Origin: Apilactobacillus ozensis DSM 23829 = JCM 17196
Lineage (GTDB): Bacteria; Bacillota; Bacilli; Lactobacillales; Lactobacillaceae
Assembly (NCBI RefSeq): GCF_001435995.1
Contig: NZ_AYYQ01000006.1
Location: 1 to 38,106, forward strand
Direction of reading: 5' to 3'
DNA length: 38,106 nt
Shown: piece after piece, positions 1-8,059 of the stretch
Layout of the letters: each line of letters begins with the position of its first letter
Numbering within the stretch: the first letter of the stretch is position 1
Made by a program: the position numbers and the translations under genes
Notes under the pieces: generated by a model
Told to the model about the DNA's origin: nothing
The model's input: the letters and a program-made list of their open reading frames with translations, nothing else
Database searches by the model: none

Positions 1-56
1 AAAGTTAAACAATGGAGTCAAGCAACGCAACAGAAGTTAGGTTTAACTTTTAGTTC
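1..56. repeat. Terminal direct repeat marking a circular sequence (first copy)
   Basis: The 56 bases are identical to 38051-38106. The rep reading frame continues through the junction when the copies are merged, so this is the overlap of a circular assembly, not a gene or a biological long terminal repeat. The merged circle is 38,050 bp. Confidence 0.9.
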
Positions 57-501
57 CATTCAAGCTATTCAAAAATTCTGTAATAACAACGTTGAAAAGT
101 GTAAACATATCGTACGTTTAATTTTAAATGCACGTAATGTTGTAGCTAAACAGAATCAAATTGCTAAAAGTGAGATTACACAATTTGAATCCAATCTAAA
201 TATAAAAAATGGACTGGCTAAACAACTAGACCATATCTTTTCATACGCTTTAAATTTACCCAAAAGTAACTATGCTGGATACGTAACTAACGCTTTAAAG
301 ACTTATTTCACTCAATCTTTCGGATTAGAAACTACCCAAGTTGTAAAGCCTAAAATGCATCAAGTGAAGTTTAACAATGGTCAAAAACACATTCATGAAG
401 AACTACCTGAATGGGCTAAAGATGATTATGTATATGTACCGGATAATAATATAGATTTAGAGAAAAAAGCTAAGTTAGAAAATATGTTAAAGGAAATTTA
501 A
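1..501 (+). CDS. rep: Plasmid replication initiator Rep, C-terminal part (begins at 37622)
   Basis: This encodes the last 166 residues of Rep, in frame from the first base and ending at TAA 499-501. The middle portion is alpha-helical in character, resembling the DnaD-like C-terminal regions of Firmicutes initiators. The last 32 residues (L-P-E-W-A-K-D-D-Y, then I-D-L-E-K-K-A-K-L and L-K-E-I) closely match the end of the phage initiator encoded at 30740-31555. No start codon should be sought here: the apparent 5' truncation is only where the circle was opened. A downstream ribosome binding site (AAGGAGATATAA) immediately follows the stop and belongs to the decayed gene at 515. Confidence 0.85.
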   Translation, partial: KVKQWSQATQQKLGLTFSSIQAIQKFCNNNVEKCKHIVRLILNARNVVAKQNQIAKSEITQFESNLNIKNGLAKQLDHIFSYALNLPKSNYAGYVTNALKTYFTQSFGLETTQVVKPKMHQVKFNNGQKHIHEELPEWAKDDYVYVPDNNIDLEKKAKLENMLKEI

Positions 502-514
502 AGGAGATATAAAT

Positions 515-797
515 ATGAATTATGCTGAAAATATGTAAAATAAATTAAAAAAAGAATTTAATTACTTTATAAAAGTTTTAAAAAAAGATTTTTTTAATGT
601 AAAAATATTTAGAGATGAAAACAAAATATGCATAATTGAGTATGCAGGAAAAGATTTTAAAAAAAATCTCGGAAATAAGTATATTGTTGTTTATATCATG
701 GAATTTACCTACAAAAAATAAAAAAATAGATTTTGATAGTTTTGCTGCATCTTTTATGGTATCAGCGCAACTAAACTTTGCTAGAAATACTTTTTAG
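515..797 (+). pseudogene. Decayed small gene downstream of rep
   Basis: A good ribosome binding site (AAGGAGATATAA) and ATG 515 open a frame that stops after seven codons at TAA 536-538. The same frame then continues 60 codons (N-K-L-K-K-E-F-N-Y-F to M-E-F-T-Y-K-K) to TAA 719-721. A further coding-like stretch follows in another frame from 726 (I-D-F-D-S-F-A-A-S-F-M-V-S-A-Q-L-N) to TAG 795-797. One nonsense change and one frameshift in an A run explain this. It would have been about 90 residues. Assembly error in A-rich runs is the alternative. Confidence 0.55.
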
Positions 798-829
798 AGT
801 TAAAAATTTGCATTTAGTTTTAAGAATAA

Positions 830-870
830 AATAATCCTATAAGCTATTTTATATAGCCAATAGGATTATT
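830..870. terminator. Hairpin after the rep region
   Basis: AATAATCCTAT (830-840) and ATAGGATTATT (860-870) are perfect complements, with an inner GCTAT/ATAGC pair. No T run follows on the plus strand; on the minus strand TTTTATTC follows. It probably ends rep-region transcripts or protects their 3' end. Confidence 0.55.
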
Positions 871-890
871 GTGAATAATATATTTATTAT

Positions 891-919
891 TTGACTTTTT
901 AACATTTTAATTAGATAAT
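891..919 (+). promoter_or_regulatory. Promoter of the 57-residue gene
   Basis: TTGACT (891-896), a 17-bp spacer and GATAAT (914-919), close to consensus, 50 bp before the ATG. Confidence 0.75.
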
Positions 920-968
920 GTTCAGTGAAATGTGCATGCTATATACTTTTTGAACAGAGGTGTTTATA

Positions 969-1142
969 ATGAAATTTAATCATATATTTAGCAAGGTTAA
1001 AAAACAAACTAATCTTAATAAAAAATTTATAAACAGCATCTCAAAATCCATCAATGATGGCGAAAAAGCTCAAAAAGATATGGAAAACGATTATCAAAAA
1101 CATAAAGCTAAAAATGAAAAAATTTTATCTATGTTTAAGTAA
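969..1142 (+). CDS. Small basic protein, 57 residues
   Basis: It starts at ATG 969, 6 nt after AGAGGTG (a GTG at 960 overlaps that site and is less likely). It is lysine- and asparagine-rich (I-F-S-K-V-K-K-Q-T-N, then E-K-A-Q-K-D-M-E-N-D-Y-Q-K-H) and probably forms one long helix. It has a strong promoter of its own and a terminator, so it is a separate expressed unit. No family is recognised; a DNA- or RNA-binding or regulatory role is possible. Confidence 0.6.
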   Translation: MKFNHIFSKVKKQTNLNKKFINSISKSINDGEKAQKDMENDYQKHKAKNEKILSMFK

Positions 1143-1986
1143 AGTAAATGGCAATGGGTTTAATTAACCTATTGCCTTTTTCTATTTTAAATAAATCATT
1201 TAGCAAAGTAAGGCTAAGGTTAGGCATCATATTTTCTATCCCTGATATATTTTTGAGTAAGTCATCTATTTCTTGACTATTTATGTCAACTATAGATTCT
1301 ACTCTTCCAAATATTGTCATTTTTCTATTTGTAAAGTTTATCATTGGTAACTGACTGTGACTCATTCTCATTTTTTGATCTTTTGCAATTATTATTGAGT
1401 TGTCTGCTTTTAACAAAGCAGAATCAGAATAGACTATGTTTAATACAGTGATTAAATTTTTCAGGTTTTCTGTACGCTTTTTATCCTGTTCAACTTCTTT
1501 TAAACTTTTATCTTCAGATATAGAAACATTTAAAAATGCTTCACTGTTATATAAATCTTTTAATTTTTTTAAATCTAAAATGTTAAACTGCGATCTAAAT
1601 TTAACTAATGCCCCTTCCTTTATTTTTCTATTTCTAATATTGTCTAACAATCTATCGTTAAGTTCATTTTCAATAACATTTAGAGCATAGTCTTCATATA
1701 CAGAATCTACTGCACTTTGATTTAAATTAGAATTACCTACTATATGTTCATGTTTTCCGGATATACCTGATTGTATTTGACCTTCAGATGTTAGAGGTAT
1801 TTTTAATTTAGCACTGCCTTTTGTATCTGTACTTACTGAATGGCCTTTTTTATTAGTTTTACTGTCTCCAACGGTAGAAGTTAATTTTGACGGATAGCCA
1901 TTTTTAATTTGAGCTAAGATGGAACTTATTTCTTGGTCGTCAAAGTAAATGTATTCGTTTATTTGTTTTTTTTCGCTTTCACTCAT
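1135..1986 (-). CDS. DUF6414-like protein, phage cargo candidate
   Basis: This 283-residue soluble protein begins with Y-I-Y-F-D-D-Q-E-I-S-S-I-L-A-Q-I-K-N-G, resembling the conserved opening (D-x-x-x-x-S-x-L-A-Q-L-x-x-G) of DUF6414-type proteins, followed by a T/S/G-rich stretch (K-G-H-S-V-S-T-D-T-K-G). The rest is alpha/beta. ATG after AGGAGG gives a firm start. It lies after the late terminator, outside phage modules, and is convergent with the small gene at 969 (8-bp overlap). Function is unknown. Defence or host modulation is only a suggestion from position. Confidence 0.55.
   Translation of the reverse strand: MSESEKKQINEYIYFDDQEISSILAQIKNGYPSKLTSTVGDSKTNKKGHSVSTDTKGSAKLKIPLTSEGQIQSGISGKHEHIVGNSNLNQSAVDSVYEDYALNVIENELNDRLLDNIRNRKIKEGALVKFRSQFNILDLKKLKDLYNSEAFLNVSISEDKSLKEVEQDKKRTENLKNLITVLNIVYSDSALLKADNSIIIAKDQKMRMSHSQLPMINFTNRKMTIFGRVESIVDINSQEIDDLLKNISGIENMMPNLSLTLLNDLFKIEKGNRLIKPIAIYFT
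1150..1181 (+). terminator. Terminator of the 57-residue gene
   Basis: GGCAATGGGTT pairs with the AACCTATTGCC arm (one wobble) around a short loop and is followed by TTTTT on the plus strand. It lies inside the 3' coding end of the convergent gene. Confidence 0.75.
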
Positions 1987-2172
1987 TCTATTCCTCCTAT
2001 TCGTATTATGATTAAAAGCACCAATAATTATATCTTAAAAATCAAAAAAATAAAATTGTAAAACTTATTTGACAAAAAATCATTCATTCAAGAAGGATAT
2101 TTTTATAGTGGTGTATTATAATACTTTAAAAATATCAATTATTATATGTTCTATAATTTTTACTATAAATTA

Positions 2173-2212
2173 AAAAAATGCTATCAGCTCAAAAGAGCCG
2201 ATAGCATTTTTA
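2173..2212. terminator. Terminator at the end of the late operon
   Basis: ATGCTATC-GCTC and GAGC-GATAGCAT pair (one mismatch) around AAAA, with A run before and T run after. It ends lysis-gene transcripts on the minus strand and works in both directions. Confidence 0.8.
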
Positions 2213-2265
2213 AGTGATAACATGATACAACTTTTACTATGTTTATATCATGATTTATTTTAACA

Positions 2266-3081
2266 TTATTTAACTTTATCAATCCATTTTTTGTTGGCAG
2301 TCATGTAACCAATGGCGGTTTTTAAACGGTATACGGTAGTTCCTTGTTTATTTTTACCAACTTTGATAGGTGTTGCATATAATACCGAACCCTTGCCTAA
2401 TTTTACTTTTCTTTTATCAGTCAATTTATCGTCATGATACATTGGTATTACTTTAGCAGTGATTTTAAAAAGTGTACCATCTGAATAATATTCATCTGGT
2501 TTATCGCTTTTAATTGGTTTAAAAGGCTTTGAATAATCAAAAGATAAATCTACATCGCCATATGGTGTATAAGCGGTTTGTGTATATTGCCATATATCAT
2601 AATCACAAGCCGGTTTAACGCTACTATATTTAGCTATCCATAACTTAGGATTATGGTGTAGTTTAGCACTATTTACTCTGGTTAGGCCAAAACTTTCATT
2701 GTAATACACTGCTAGATTGTGATACCCCTTACTGTAGCAGTAATCCAAAAATTCATTTATTTGTGCGGTTAAATTACCACTTAAAGAACCCTCAACGTCC
2801 ATCATTAGCTCGGTGGACTTATCAAAGCCTAAAGATTCTACACGGCTAATAAAATGCTTGGCCTCTGCTGGATTCCCCAAATAAAAATGATAAGCGCCGA
2901 CCTCGTCAAAGACTTTAAAGCCTGCTGCTATTTGGTTGCCGGCTTTTTTATTATCATATGCTGGATTACCATATGAAACTTGTACCGAAAGCATATCTAC
3001 GCCATATCTAGTCTTTAAATCTTTCATAAAGGCAACGCTATCTGATTGCCATACTGATATATCAGCTCTTCTTCTAACCAT
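2266..3081 (-). CDS. Endolysin: GH25 lysozyme with C-terminal wall-binding domain
   Basis: It cuts the glycan strands of peptidoglycan as an N-acetylmuramidase. Residues 1-190 form the GH25 barrel: A-D-I-S-V-W-Q near the start, catalytic D-V-E in M-M-D-V-E-G, D-I-W-Q-Y-T and G-D-V-D-L. The last 75 residues (F-K-I-T-A-K-V-I-P-M-Y, G-Y-M-T-A-N-K-K-W-I) resemble the DUF5776 wall-binding domain of lactobacilli. The start at 3081 has AAAGGAG at 8-nt spacing; the ATG at 3087 is too close to it. There is no signal peptide, so the holins must release it. Confidence 0.93.
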   Translation of the reverse strand: MVRRRADISVWQSDSVAFMKDLKTRYGVDMLSVQVSYGNPAYDNKKAGNQIAAGFKVFDEVGAYHFYLGNPAEAKHFISRVESLGFDKSTELMMDVEGSLSGNLTAQINEFLDYCYSKGYHNLAVYYNESFGLTRVNSAKLHHNPKLWIAKYSSVKPACDYDIWQYTQTAYTPYGDVDLSFDYSKPFKPIKSDKPDEYYSDGTLFKITAKVIPMYHDDKLTDKRKVKLGKGSVLYATPIKVGKNKQGTTVYRLKTAIGYMTANKKWIDKVK

Positions 3082-3505
3082 TTTCATAGCTCCTTTGTGC
3101 GCTAATTTTTACATCTTTAGTTGCTTTAATTTCATTATGGTGTATTTCCCCGCCATTGTTTTTTAAAAGCGTTACAGCGTTTTCTATTAGTCCACTAGCC
3201 TCATTGTTAGTAATAGTAATACCATGCTGGTTAGCAATATCTACTAAACTATTTAATGCTTTTTCCTTTTTAGCAGCACCGCCAGCATCATACTGCTCTA
3301 CATGTGCTGATAAGTTATAAGATACATCAGACAAATATTTACAAGTATTGCTTAATTTAATGGCTCTATTGCGTTCTTGCTCGCTTTTAGCTGATTTAGA
3401 TTTAATAACTAAATACTCGCTTAATTTTCTCAGCATGAAAGCTAACATTAAGCAGATTGCACTAAAACCTAAAACAGTGATTATATCTAATAAAACATTT
3501 TTCAT
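3074..3505 (-). CDS. Second holin-like protein (LLH family type)
   Basis: This 143-residue protein has one N-terminal membrane helix (about 5-25), a charged middle with a long helix, and a C-terminal pattern A-L-N-S-L-V-D-I-A-N-Q-H-G then A-V-T-L-L-K-N-N-G-G, typical of LLH holin family proteins near endolysin genes. It overlaps both neighbours. It may be the holin partner or an antiholin. Confidence 0.82.
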   Translation of the reverse strand: MKNVLLDIITVLGFSAICLMLAFMLRKLSEYLVIKSKSAKSEQERNRAIKLSNTCKYLSDVSYNLSAHVEQYDAGGAAKKEKALNSLVDIANQHGITITNNEASGLIENAVTLLKNNGGEIHHNEIKATKDVKISAQRSYENG

Positions 3506-3912
3506 TTTTTACTACTCTTTTCATCTTCATTCTTTATATACGTTCTAGCCTTATCTAAGATAGCACCTAAATTTCCAGTGAAAATCCCCATCATTCTAAA
3601 ATTCTCAACTATACTACTAGCCTCATACAAAAGCACCGCCATTGTGTACATATCAGATATATCAATACTTAGCGGAATATGCATGTAGTTTAAAAATAAA
3701 TCATCTATCATATTGGCCAAAGGTATTAATAAAATAGCACCAAATTTCCTTAGTATTCCATATAGATATGACCTGGATTTAAACTTTGATTTTACAATGC
3801 TATTGATTGAGCCAATCACAACATCAATCGCTAATAATATTAAGTACCACTGGATCAAGTGCATTCCGTTAGCATCAAATAAATAGACTAAAACGCTTTC
3901 TACAAAATTCAT
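3502..3912 (-). CDS. Phage holin (holin_4/Cph1 type)
   Basis: This 136-residue protein has hydrophobic segments near residues 18-38, 55-75 and 85-105 (I-Q-W-Y-L-I-L-L-A-I-D-V-V, then F-G-A-I-L-L-I-P-L-A) and a charged C-terminus, as in toxin-secretion/phage-lysis holins. It makes membrane lesions for endolysin release. GGAGG lies 17 nt before the ATG, an unusually long gap with an in-frame stop between, so a hairpin or low translation may delay lysis. Confidence 0.85.
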   Translation of the reverse strand: MNFVESVLVYLFDANGMHLIQWYLILLAIDVVIGSINSIVKSKFKSRSYLYGILRKFGAILLIPLANMIDDLFLNYMHIPLSIDISDMYTMAVLLYEASSIVENFRMMGIFTGNLGAILDKARTYIKNEDEKSSKK

Positions 3913-3947
3913 ATACTAATTGGCTAAAGCCTCCTTTAAATAAATTT

Positions 3948-4004
3948 ACATAAAAAATACTACTGATTATCGGCTTGGTTATCCGGTTCATCAGTAGTAT
4001 TTTT
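3948..4004 (-). terminator. Strong terminator between tail and lysis genes
   Basis: AAAAATACTACTGAT at 3953-3967 and ATCAGTAGTATTTTT at 3990-4004 form a perfect 15-bp stem with a 22-nt loop, ending in a T run on the minus strand. The stop codon of the XkdX-like gene lies inside it. The lysis genes just downstream need read-through or their own promoter. Confidence 0.75.
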
Positions 4005-4157
4005 ATTTTGTTCTTCGATTTGCTTTTCTGCTTTTATTTTATCTTTAATTTGATTATATCCATCCTGTGATAAATCTCCTGTTTGCAAAAACACTTGCAA
4101 AATTTCATCTGTAAAAAGTTTATAGTTGTTAATTATCCATTTTTCGTAAAAATCCAC
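3960..4157 (-). CDS. XkdX-like small tail protein
   Basis: This 65-residue protein begins with the XkdX pattern (M-D-F-Y-E-K-W, aromatic, then T-D-E-I-L-Q-V-F and G-D-L-S-Q-D-G-Y). The C-terminal 25 residues are charged and asparagine-rich and are encoded by part of the terminator stem. GTG start 9 nt after GGTGG. The function of XkdX proteins is not established. Confidence 0.78.
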   Translation of the reverse strand: MDFYEKWIINNYKLFTDEILQVFLQTGDLSQDGYNQIKDKIKAEKQIEEQNKNTTDEPDNQADNQ

Positions 4158-4159
4158 TT

Positions 4160-4501
4160 TTAGTTACCACCTTTAATTTTATTTTGAGCATTTTCTGACA
4201 TTATTTTACTAATCATCATTTTATTTTGAGCATTGTCCGACATTATTTTGCTCATTATCACTTGATTAGTAGCATTTTTTCCCATTAAATCAGCATTGAT
4301 TTTTTGTAAATCTCCATTATCATCCACTGCTTGTTTAAGTTTCAAGACTATCATTGAGCTATCGTCTATAATGACTTCATTTGTTCGCAAATTTAAAATT
4401 TTCCAGTAGCAGAAAGTGTCACCGCCTATAACTATCTCATCGGTAAACAGTCTATGATTAACATCTGGGATAGTCTGCGTATCTAAAATATAATAATTCA
4501 A
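4160..4501 (-). CDS. Small fibre-associated protein (XkdW position) with tandem repeat
   Basis: This 113-residue protein sits between fibre and XkdX-like genes, where PBSX has XkdW. It starts with TTG 9 nt after AAAGGAG. Residues 1-60 are beta-rich (F-C-Y-W-K-I-L-N). The C-terminus is a 14-residue tandem repeat of the type I-M-S-K-I-M-S-(D/E)-N-A-Q-N-K, likely a trimeric or coiled helix. The role is probably structural. Confidence 0.7.
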   Translation of the reverse strand: MNYYILDTQTIPDVNHRLFTDEIVIGGDTFCYWKILNLRTNEVIIDDSSMIVLKLKQAVDDNGDLQKINADLMGKNATNQVIMSKIMSDNAQNKMMISKIMSENAQNKIKGGN

Positions 4502-4515
4502 AAATAATCACTCCT

Positions 4516-6273
4516 TTAAAATTTTACAAATTCATCTGCAGAACCATCTATTAACTTGGCATAGACATATAGGTAACAACCATACTTACCGTATGCACCA
4601 TATGCATTTCCACTCATTAGTCTTAAAGTACCGTTTCCGCTTTGCAAATTGACTCTTGATGAATTTAGTACAGTTGAGCTGGATACGTCACTAGGACTAT
4701 GAGTATTACCATAGTGTTGCCATACAGTTATGCTAGCTACTTTCGTTTTATAAAAGCCTAGAAGAGACTGATTAACTGTATAAGAAATAGATGTTACATC
4801 TTGCGGTTGGTCTGTTTTAAAAGTTAGTAAGCTATCTATCTTAGATGTATCTATCATTTTAATCGAAACTACATTTGATTTTTGGCTTTCTCCTACCGAA
4901 TTGCTTGCAGAAACTTGTGATAGATACGTTTGCCCAATTTCAGCATTAGGAATAGTGCCTGTTAAATTAGTTGTCCTAAAAGTTTGCCAATCCATATCAC
5001 TTTCACGCTTATAGTAGATTGTGTAGTAGTTTAATTTGAGTGGATTACTACTATCATCAGCAGGCGTGATTTGATAGTTTAAACTTCCATTGAAACTTAA
5101 ATTTAGTTGTGGAGCGGATAAAACGTTACCTACAGTAACTGTTTGCATATCAGTAACATTGCTTTCGCCAACCGCATTAAAAGCGATTGCTTTTAGCAAG
5201 TAGGTGTGTCCTAACGTGCAACCATCTATTTTGTAGTTGTTTTCTTTGATATCGTTCCACTTCCAGTTAGCATCGTTCGTGTCTTTAAACATGAGCCTAT
5301 AGTTAGTTACCGGTGTGTCAGCGTTGCTGTCAGCAGTAATAGTGTAGTTTATAGTTTTGCTTGATACATCAACTTTATAGCTTAATTTAACGTTATAAGG
5401 CACTTTTCCTAGTATATATGATTGTGCAGCGCTACCGTCACTCTCATAGCTTTGGTTGACTGCGGTTGCATAGAAATCATATTGATTTCCACCTTGTAAC
5501 TCTAAGCTGCCACTTAGCTGGTGTATATCTACATCAATATGACTATAGTCGGTATCAGTGTGCTTTTTATAATAGAGGACAAATTTTTCAATTTCGGCAC
5601 GTCCAAAATACAGTCCGGGTGTAATTGTGTAATCTACACTTGAGTCATTAGTTTTAATTTCTAGTGATGGTGATTCTGGTTTAGTAGCAATTACAACTTC
5701 CTTTGGTAATTTTGGCATATGATTATCAGTATACTTATTAGCTACTTGTATAGATTTTGCAACATCTTCTTTAGTTGCAAAATTTCTATTAAGATACGCT
5801 ACTGTAACAAAGTTATCTGGATTAATATTTAAGTTTAAATTAGCTTTATCGCCAACTACTACATAGATAATTAAATCAAATTGGTTATACACTTTGTTAG
5901 AGTAATCGTTCATATAGTAAGGACTATCAGCTAAAGTGATTGAATATAGATACTCGGTATCATCCCCGTTAATCTTTGCATATAAACCAACTGCATTGAT
6001 TTTAAAAGCGGTCTTAACATTAGTGTTAGTAAATCTAACTTGTGTACCAGTTGTGCCTTGCTGGTCGGTATCGTCTAATTCATCAACGATACTTCCGTTT
6101 TGAATCTCATTAGGTAATTTAGTCAATGCTGCTAAATTATCATCGTTATAGCTGCTAAAATCAGCATTAGATGCTACAGTTCTGGTAATTGTGAATTGCA
6201 ACTTACCCTTAGCGGCATCGCTGGCTATTGAGCTACCACGCTGTGTTAAAATCGTGTCTTTATAACTAGACAT
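4516..6273 (-). CDS. Tail fibre with fibronectin III-like repeats, probable receptor-binding protein
   Basis: This is a 585-residue protein. Residues 1-180 match the N-terminal attachment domain of tail-collar fibres (Y-K-D-T-I-L-T-Q-R-G, A-F-K-I-N-A-V-G-L-Y-A-K). Then come three fibronectin III-like repeats (about 190-285, 286-382 and 385-472), each with a V-N or A-N-x-V-G-E-S-like end (A-F-N-A-V-G-E-S and S-N-S-V-G-E-S). The last 110 residues are aromatic- and glycine-rich (G-N-A-Y-G-A-Y-G-K-Y-G-C-Y-L-Y) and probably bind the host wall. AAAGG precedes the ATG. Confidence 0.85.
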   Translation of the reverse strand: MSSYKDTILTQRGSSIASDAAKGKLQFTITRTVASNADFSSYNDDNLAALTKLPNEIQNGSIVDELDDTDQQGTTGTQVRFTNTNVKTAFKINAVGLYAKINGDDTEYLYSITLADSPYYMNDYSNKVYNQFDLIIYVVVGDKANLNLNINPDNFVTVAYLNRNFATKEDVAKSIQVANKYTDNHMPKLPKEVVIATKPESPSLEIKTNDSSVDYTITPGLYFGRAEIEKFVLYYKKHTDTDYSHIDVDIHQLSGSLELQGGNQYDFYATAVNQSYESDGSAAQSYILGKVPYNVKLSYKVDVSSKTINYTITADSNADTPVTNYRLMFKDTNDANWKWNDIKENNYKIDGCTLGHTYLLKAIAFNAVGESNVTDMQTVTVGNVLSAPQLNLSFNGSLNYQITPADDSSNPLKLNYYTIYYKRESDMDWQTFRTTNLTGTIPNAEIGQTYLSQVSASNSVGESQKSNVVSIKMIDTSKIDSLLTFKTDQPQDVTSISYTVNQSLLGFYKTKVASITVWQHYGNTHSPSDVSSSTVLNSSRVNLQSGNGTLRLMSGNAYGAYGKYGCYLYVYAKLIDGSADEFVKF

Positions 6274-6897
6274 TTAATCACTGCCTTTCATTTTTGAAAT
6301 TGCTTTACTTCTTTGGATGTGTTTAGTGCCAATATACATATTTAAATTACTATTATTGATAGTGCTTAGTTTAGGATTAGATATATTTGTAACCATTGAG
6401 ATAGCTTTACTTCCAATGCTTTCATGATGATATGATTTAGCTTTATCTAGTAGAGATATTTGTTTAGCTAATCTAGCTGGTAACATCTTATTCATTAAAT
6501 ATCTTAGCCTGTAAATTTGGTCATCTCTTAAACTGTTAGTGTCATCAATCGCATTAGCTAGTGATTTAACGCTATCTACATCTAAGCGAACTGGAATATT
6601 AAAAGAACTCAATAATTGTTTAAAATATCTAAGTGTAATCGGGTGGGGTGGTAATAACCGTAATAGAATGTTATATCGCCTGGTATCTAAATCCGCATCC
6701 CTATCCACTCTTAAACTATATTCATGCTCTAAAATGCTTAACCCTTGACTATCTGCGGTTTTCACAAATAAATTAGCGAAAATATTATCTACATAATCAG
6801 CTTTATCATCATAAATTGGTTGCTCGGCATTAATAATTACATTCATTTCTACAACATCATCATAATAATCCGGCAAGTTATTCTTTAAATCATTCAT
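6274..6897 (-). CDS. Tail protein (XkdU-like, YmfQ/DUF2313 type)
   Basis: This 207-residue protein has an N-terminal L-P-D-Y-Y-D-D-V, D-T-R-R-Y-N-I-L-L-R-L-L-P-P-H-P-I-T and a central Y-F-K-Q-L-L-S-S-F, fitting the YmfQ family that links baseplate wedges to fibres. Translation is coupled to the upstream J-like gene (overlap 8 bp). Confidence 0.88.
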   Translation of the reverse strand: MNDLKNNLPDYYDDVVEMNVIINAEQPIYDDKADYVDNIFANLFVKTADSQGLSILEHEYSLRVDRDADLDTRRYNILLRLLPPHPITLRYFKQLLSSFNIPVRLDVDSVKSLANAIDDTNSLRDDQIYRLRYLMNKMLPARLAKQISLLDKAKSYHHESIGSKAISMVTNISNPKLSTINNSNLNMYIGTKHIQRSKAISKMKGSD

Positions 6898-8059
6898 TGC
6901 TTAAATTCACATCCCTTAAAACTGGTAATTCTGATGTGTCATTATCATATTTAAGGATTAAATCACTATCAGCGCCATTAATCTTTGGAATGCTAGCATT
7001 AATTACATGTTCTACTTTTAATACTTCGGCTAAAATCTGTGAACGATATAAAGTTAAGTGATAGCCGCTATAAGTATCTTTGTCGATAACATCCCACTTA
7101 GTGCTAACTTGTTTCTTAATGTAGCTATTTATAGCATTTTGAATGTTATAGCGTAAATCATTAGGGTTGATATTAATATCATCAGTAGTGATACTCATAT
7201 CTATATCAACGTCTACAACGCTAGGGGCTACTACTGTTACATTGTCCCCTATTGGTGCTAGACCGTAACCGCTGCTAGTTTGATTTACTGGATCAATGGT
7301 TTCTTTAACTTCATTCAGTAGCTCTTTTGAGGCTGCATTATTTGAGTTATCTAAAATAACTAATTTTACAGTTCCCCCACCTTGCCAGGCAGAATAGACT
7401 TGGCCCTTACCGACTGATTTAATATTTTTAAGCATGTCTTGATAATCGGCAATGTTACCACCGTAAGCGGTATAATCATCGCTGGCTAAAATCCTATCCC
7501 TATACACATCATCAGTTTCATCATCCCTAGCTGGTATAGATATTTCAGTTATTTCAGCCCACGAAAGACTATCGTTTGGTGTAACTGGCAATATCTGACC
7601 TATATAACCATTAGGATTAGTTCCAGCTATTTCCGCACTAATTAAACCGGTTAAATCGCTATTTATCTTAATGACGGTATAAAAAATAGGCTCATCTCCT
7701 AAGGAGGCAAACCTATCCCCTACCGCTACATTATTAATTGCTTTTCCGTCTGTATCTAAAAATTTAGCTGTAACCACTGCATTAGTAGCTACATCCCTGG
7801 ATTTACCTTTTTCAAATCCTTTTAGGTCTAAGAACTCGCCCTCGGCACTAATGGTATAAGACTGCTTAATATACTCTGATAATATCAAATTATCTTCGGC
7901 TTGTTGTTGTGCTGCTGGCGCTAGAGCATCATAGATAATTGAACCCTGCCGCTTATCTAAATCATCTGGCACGTTATCTAGCATACTATCCATGTAGTAG
8001 TCAAAATCTCGACTTAATAGGTCATCTATCAAGTCTTGTACAGTAACATAGTTAGCCAC
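6890..8059 (-). CDS. Baseplate J-like protein (XkdT-like)
   Basis: This 389-residue wedge protein carries D-K-R-Q-G-S-I-I-Y-D-A-L-A-P-A (N-terminal signature), then E-G-E-F-L-D-L-K-G and R-D-D-E-T-D-D-V-Y-R-D-R-I-L-A, with the C-terminal I-N-A-S-I-P-K-I-N-G. It matches gpJ/XkdT closely. GTG start 9 nt after AAGGAGG, overlapping both neighbours by 8 bp. Confidence 0.93.
   Translation of the reverse strand: MANYVTVQDLIDDLLSRDFDYYMDSMLDNVPDDLDKRQGSIIYDALAPAAQQQAEDNLILSEYIKQSYTISAEGEFLDLKGFEKGKSRDVATNAVVTAKFLDTDGKAINNVAVGDRFASLGDEPIFYTVIKINSDLTGLISAEIAGTNPNGYIGQILPVTPNDSLSWAEITEISIPARDDETDDVYRDRILASDDYTAYGGNIADYQDMLKNIKSVGKGQVYSAWQGGGTVKLVILDNSNNAASKELLNEVKETIDPVNQTSSGYGLAPIGDNVTVVAPSVVDVDIDMSITTDDININPNDLRYNIQNAINSYIKKQVSTKWDVIDKDTYSGYHLTLYRSQILAEVLKVEHVINASIPKINGADSDLILKYDNDTSELPVLRDVNLSNE

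Noticed and set aside
9-500. A separate gene beginning at base 1
   Set aside because: It is the C-terminal part of rep, whose start is at 37622.
2069-2074. TTGACA on the plus strand between lysis and cargo genes
   Set aside because: No -10 box lies at 16-18 bp and no plus-strand gene follows.
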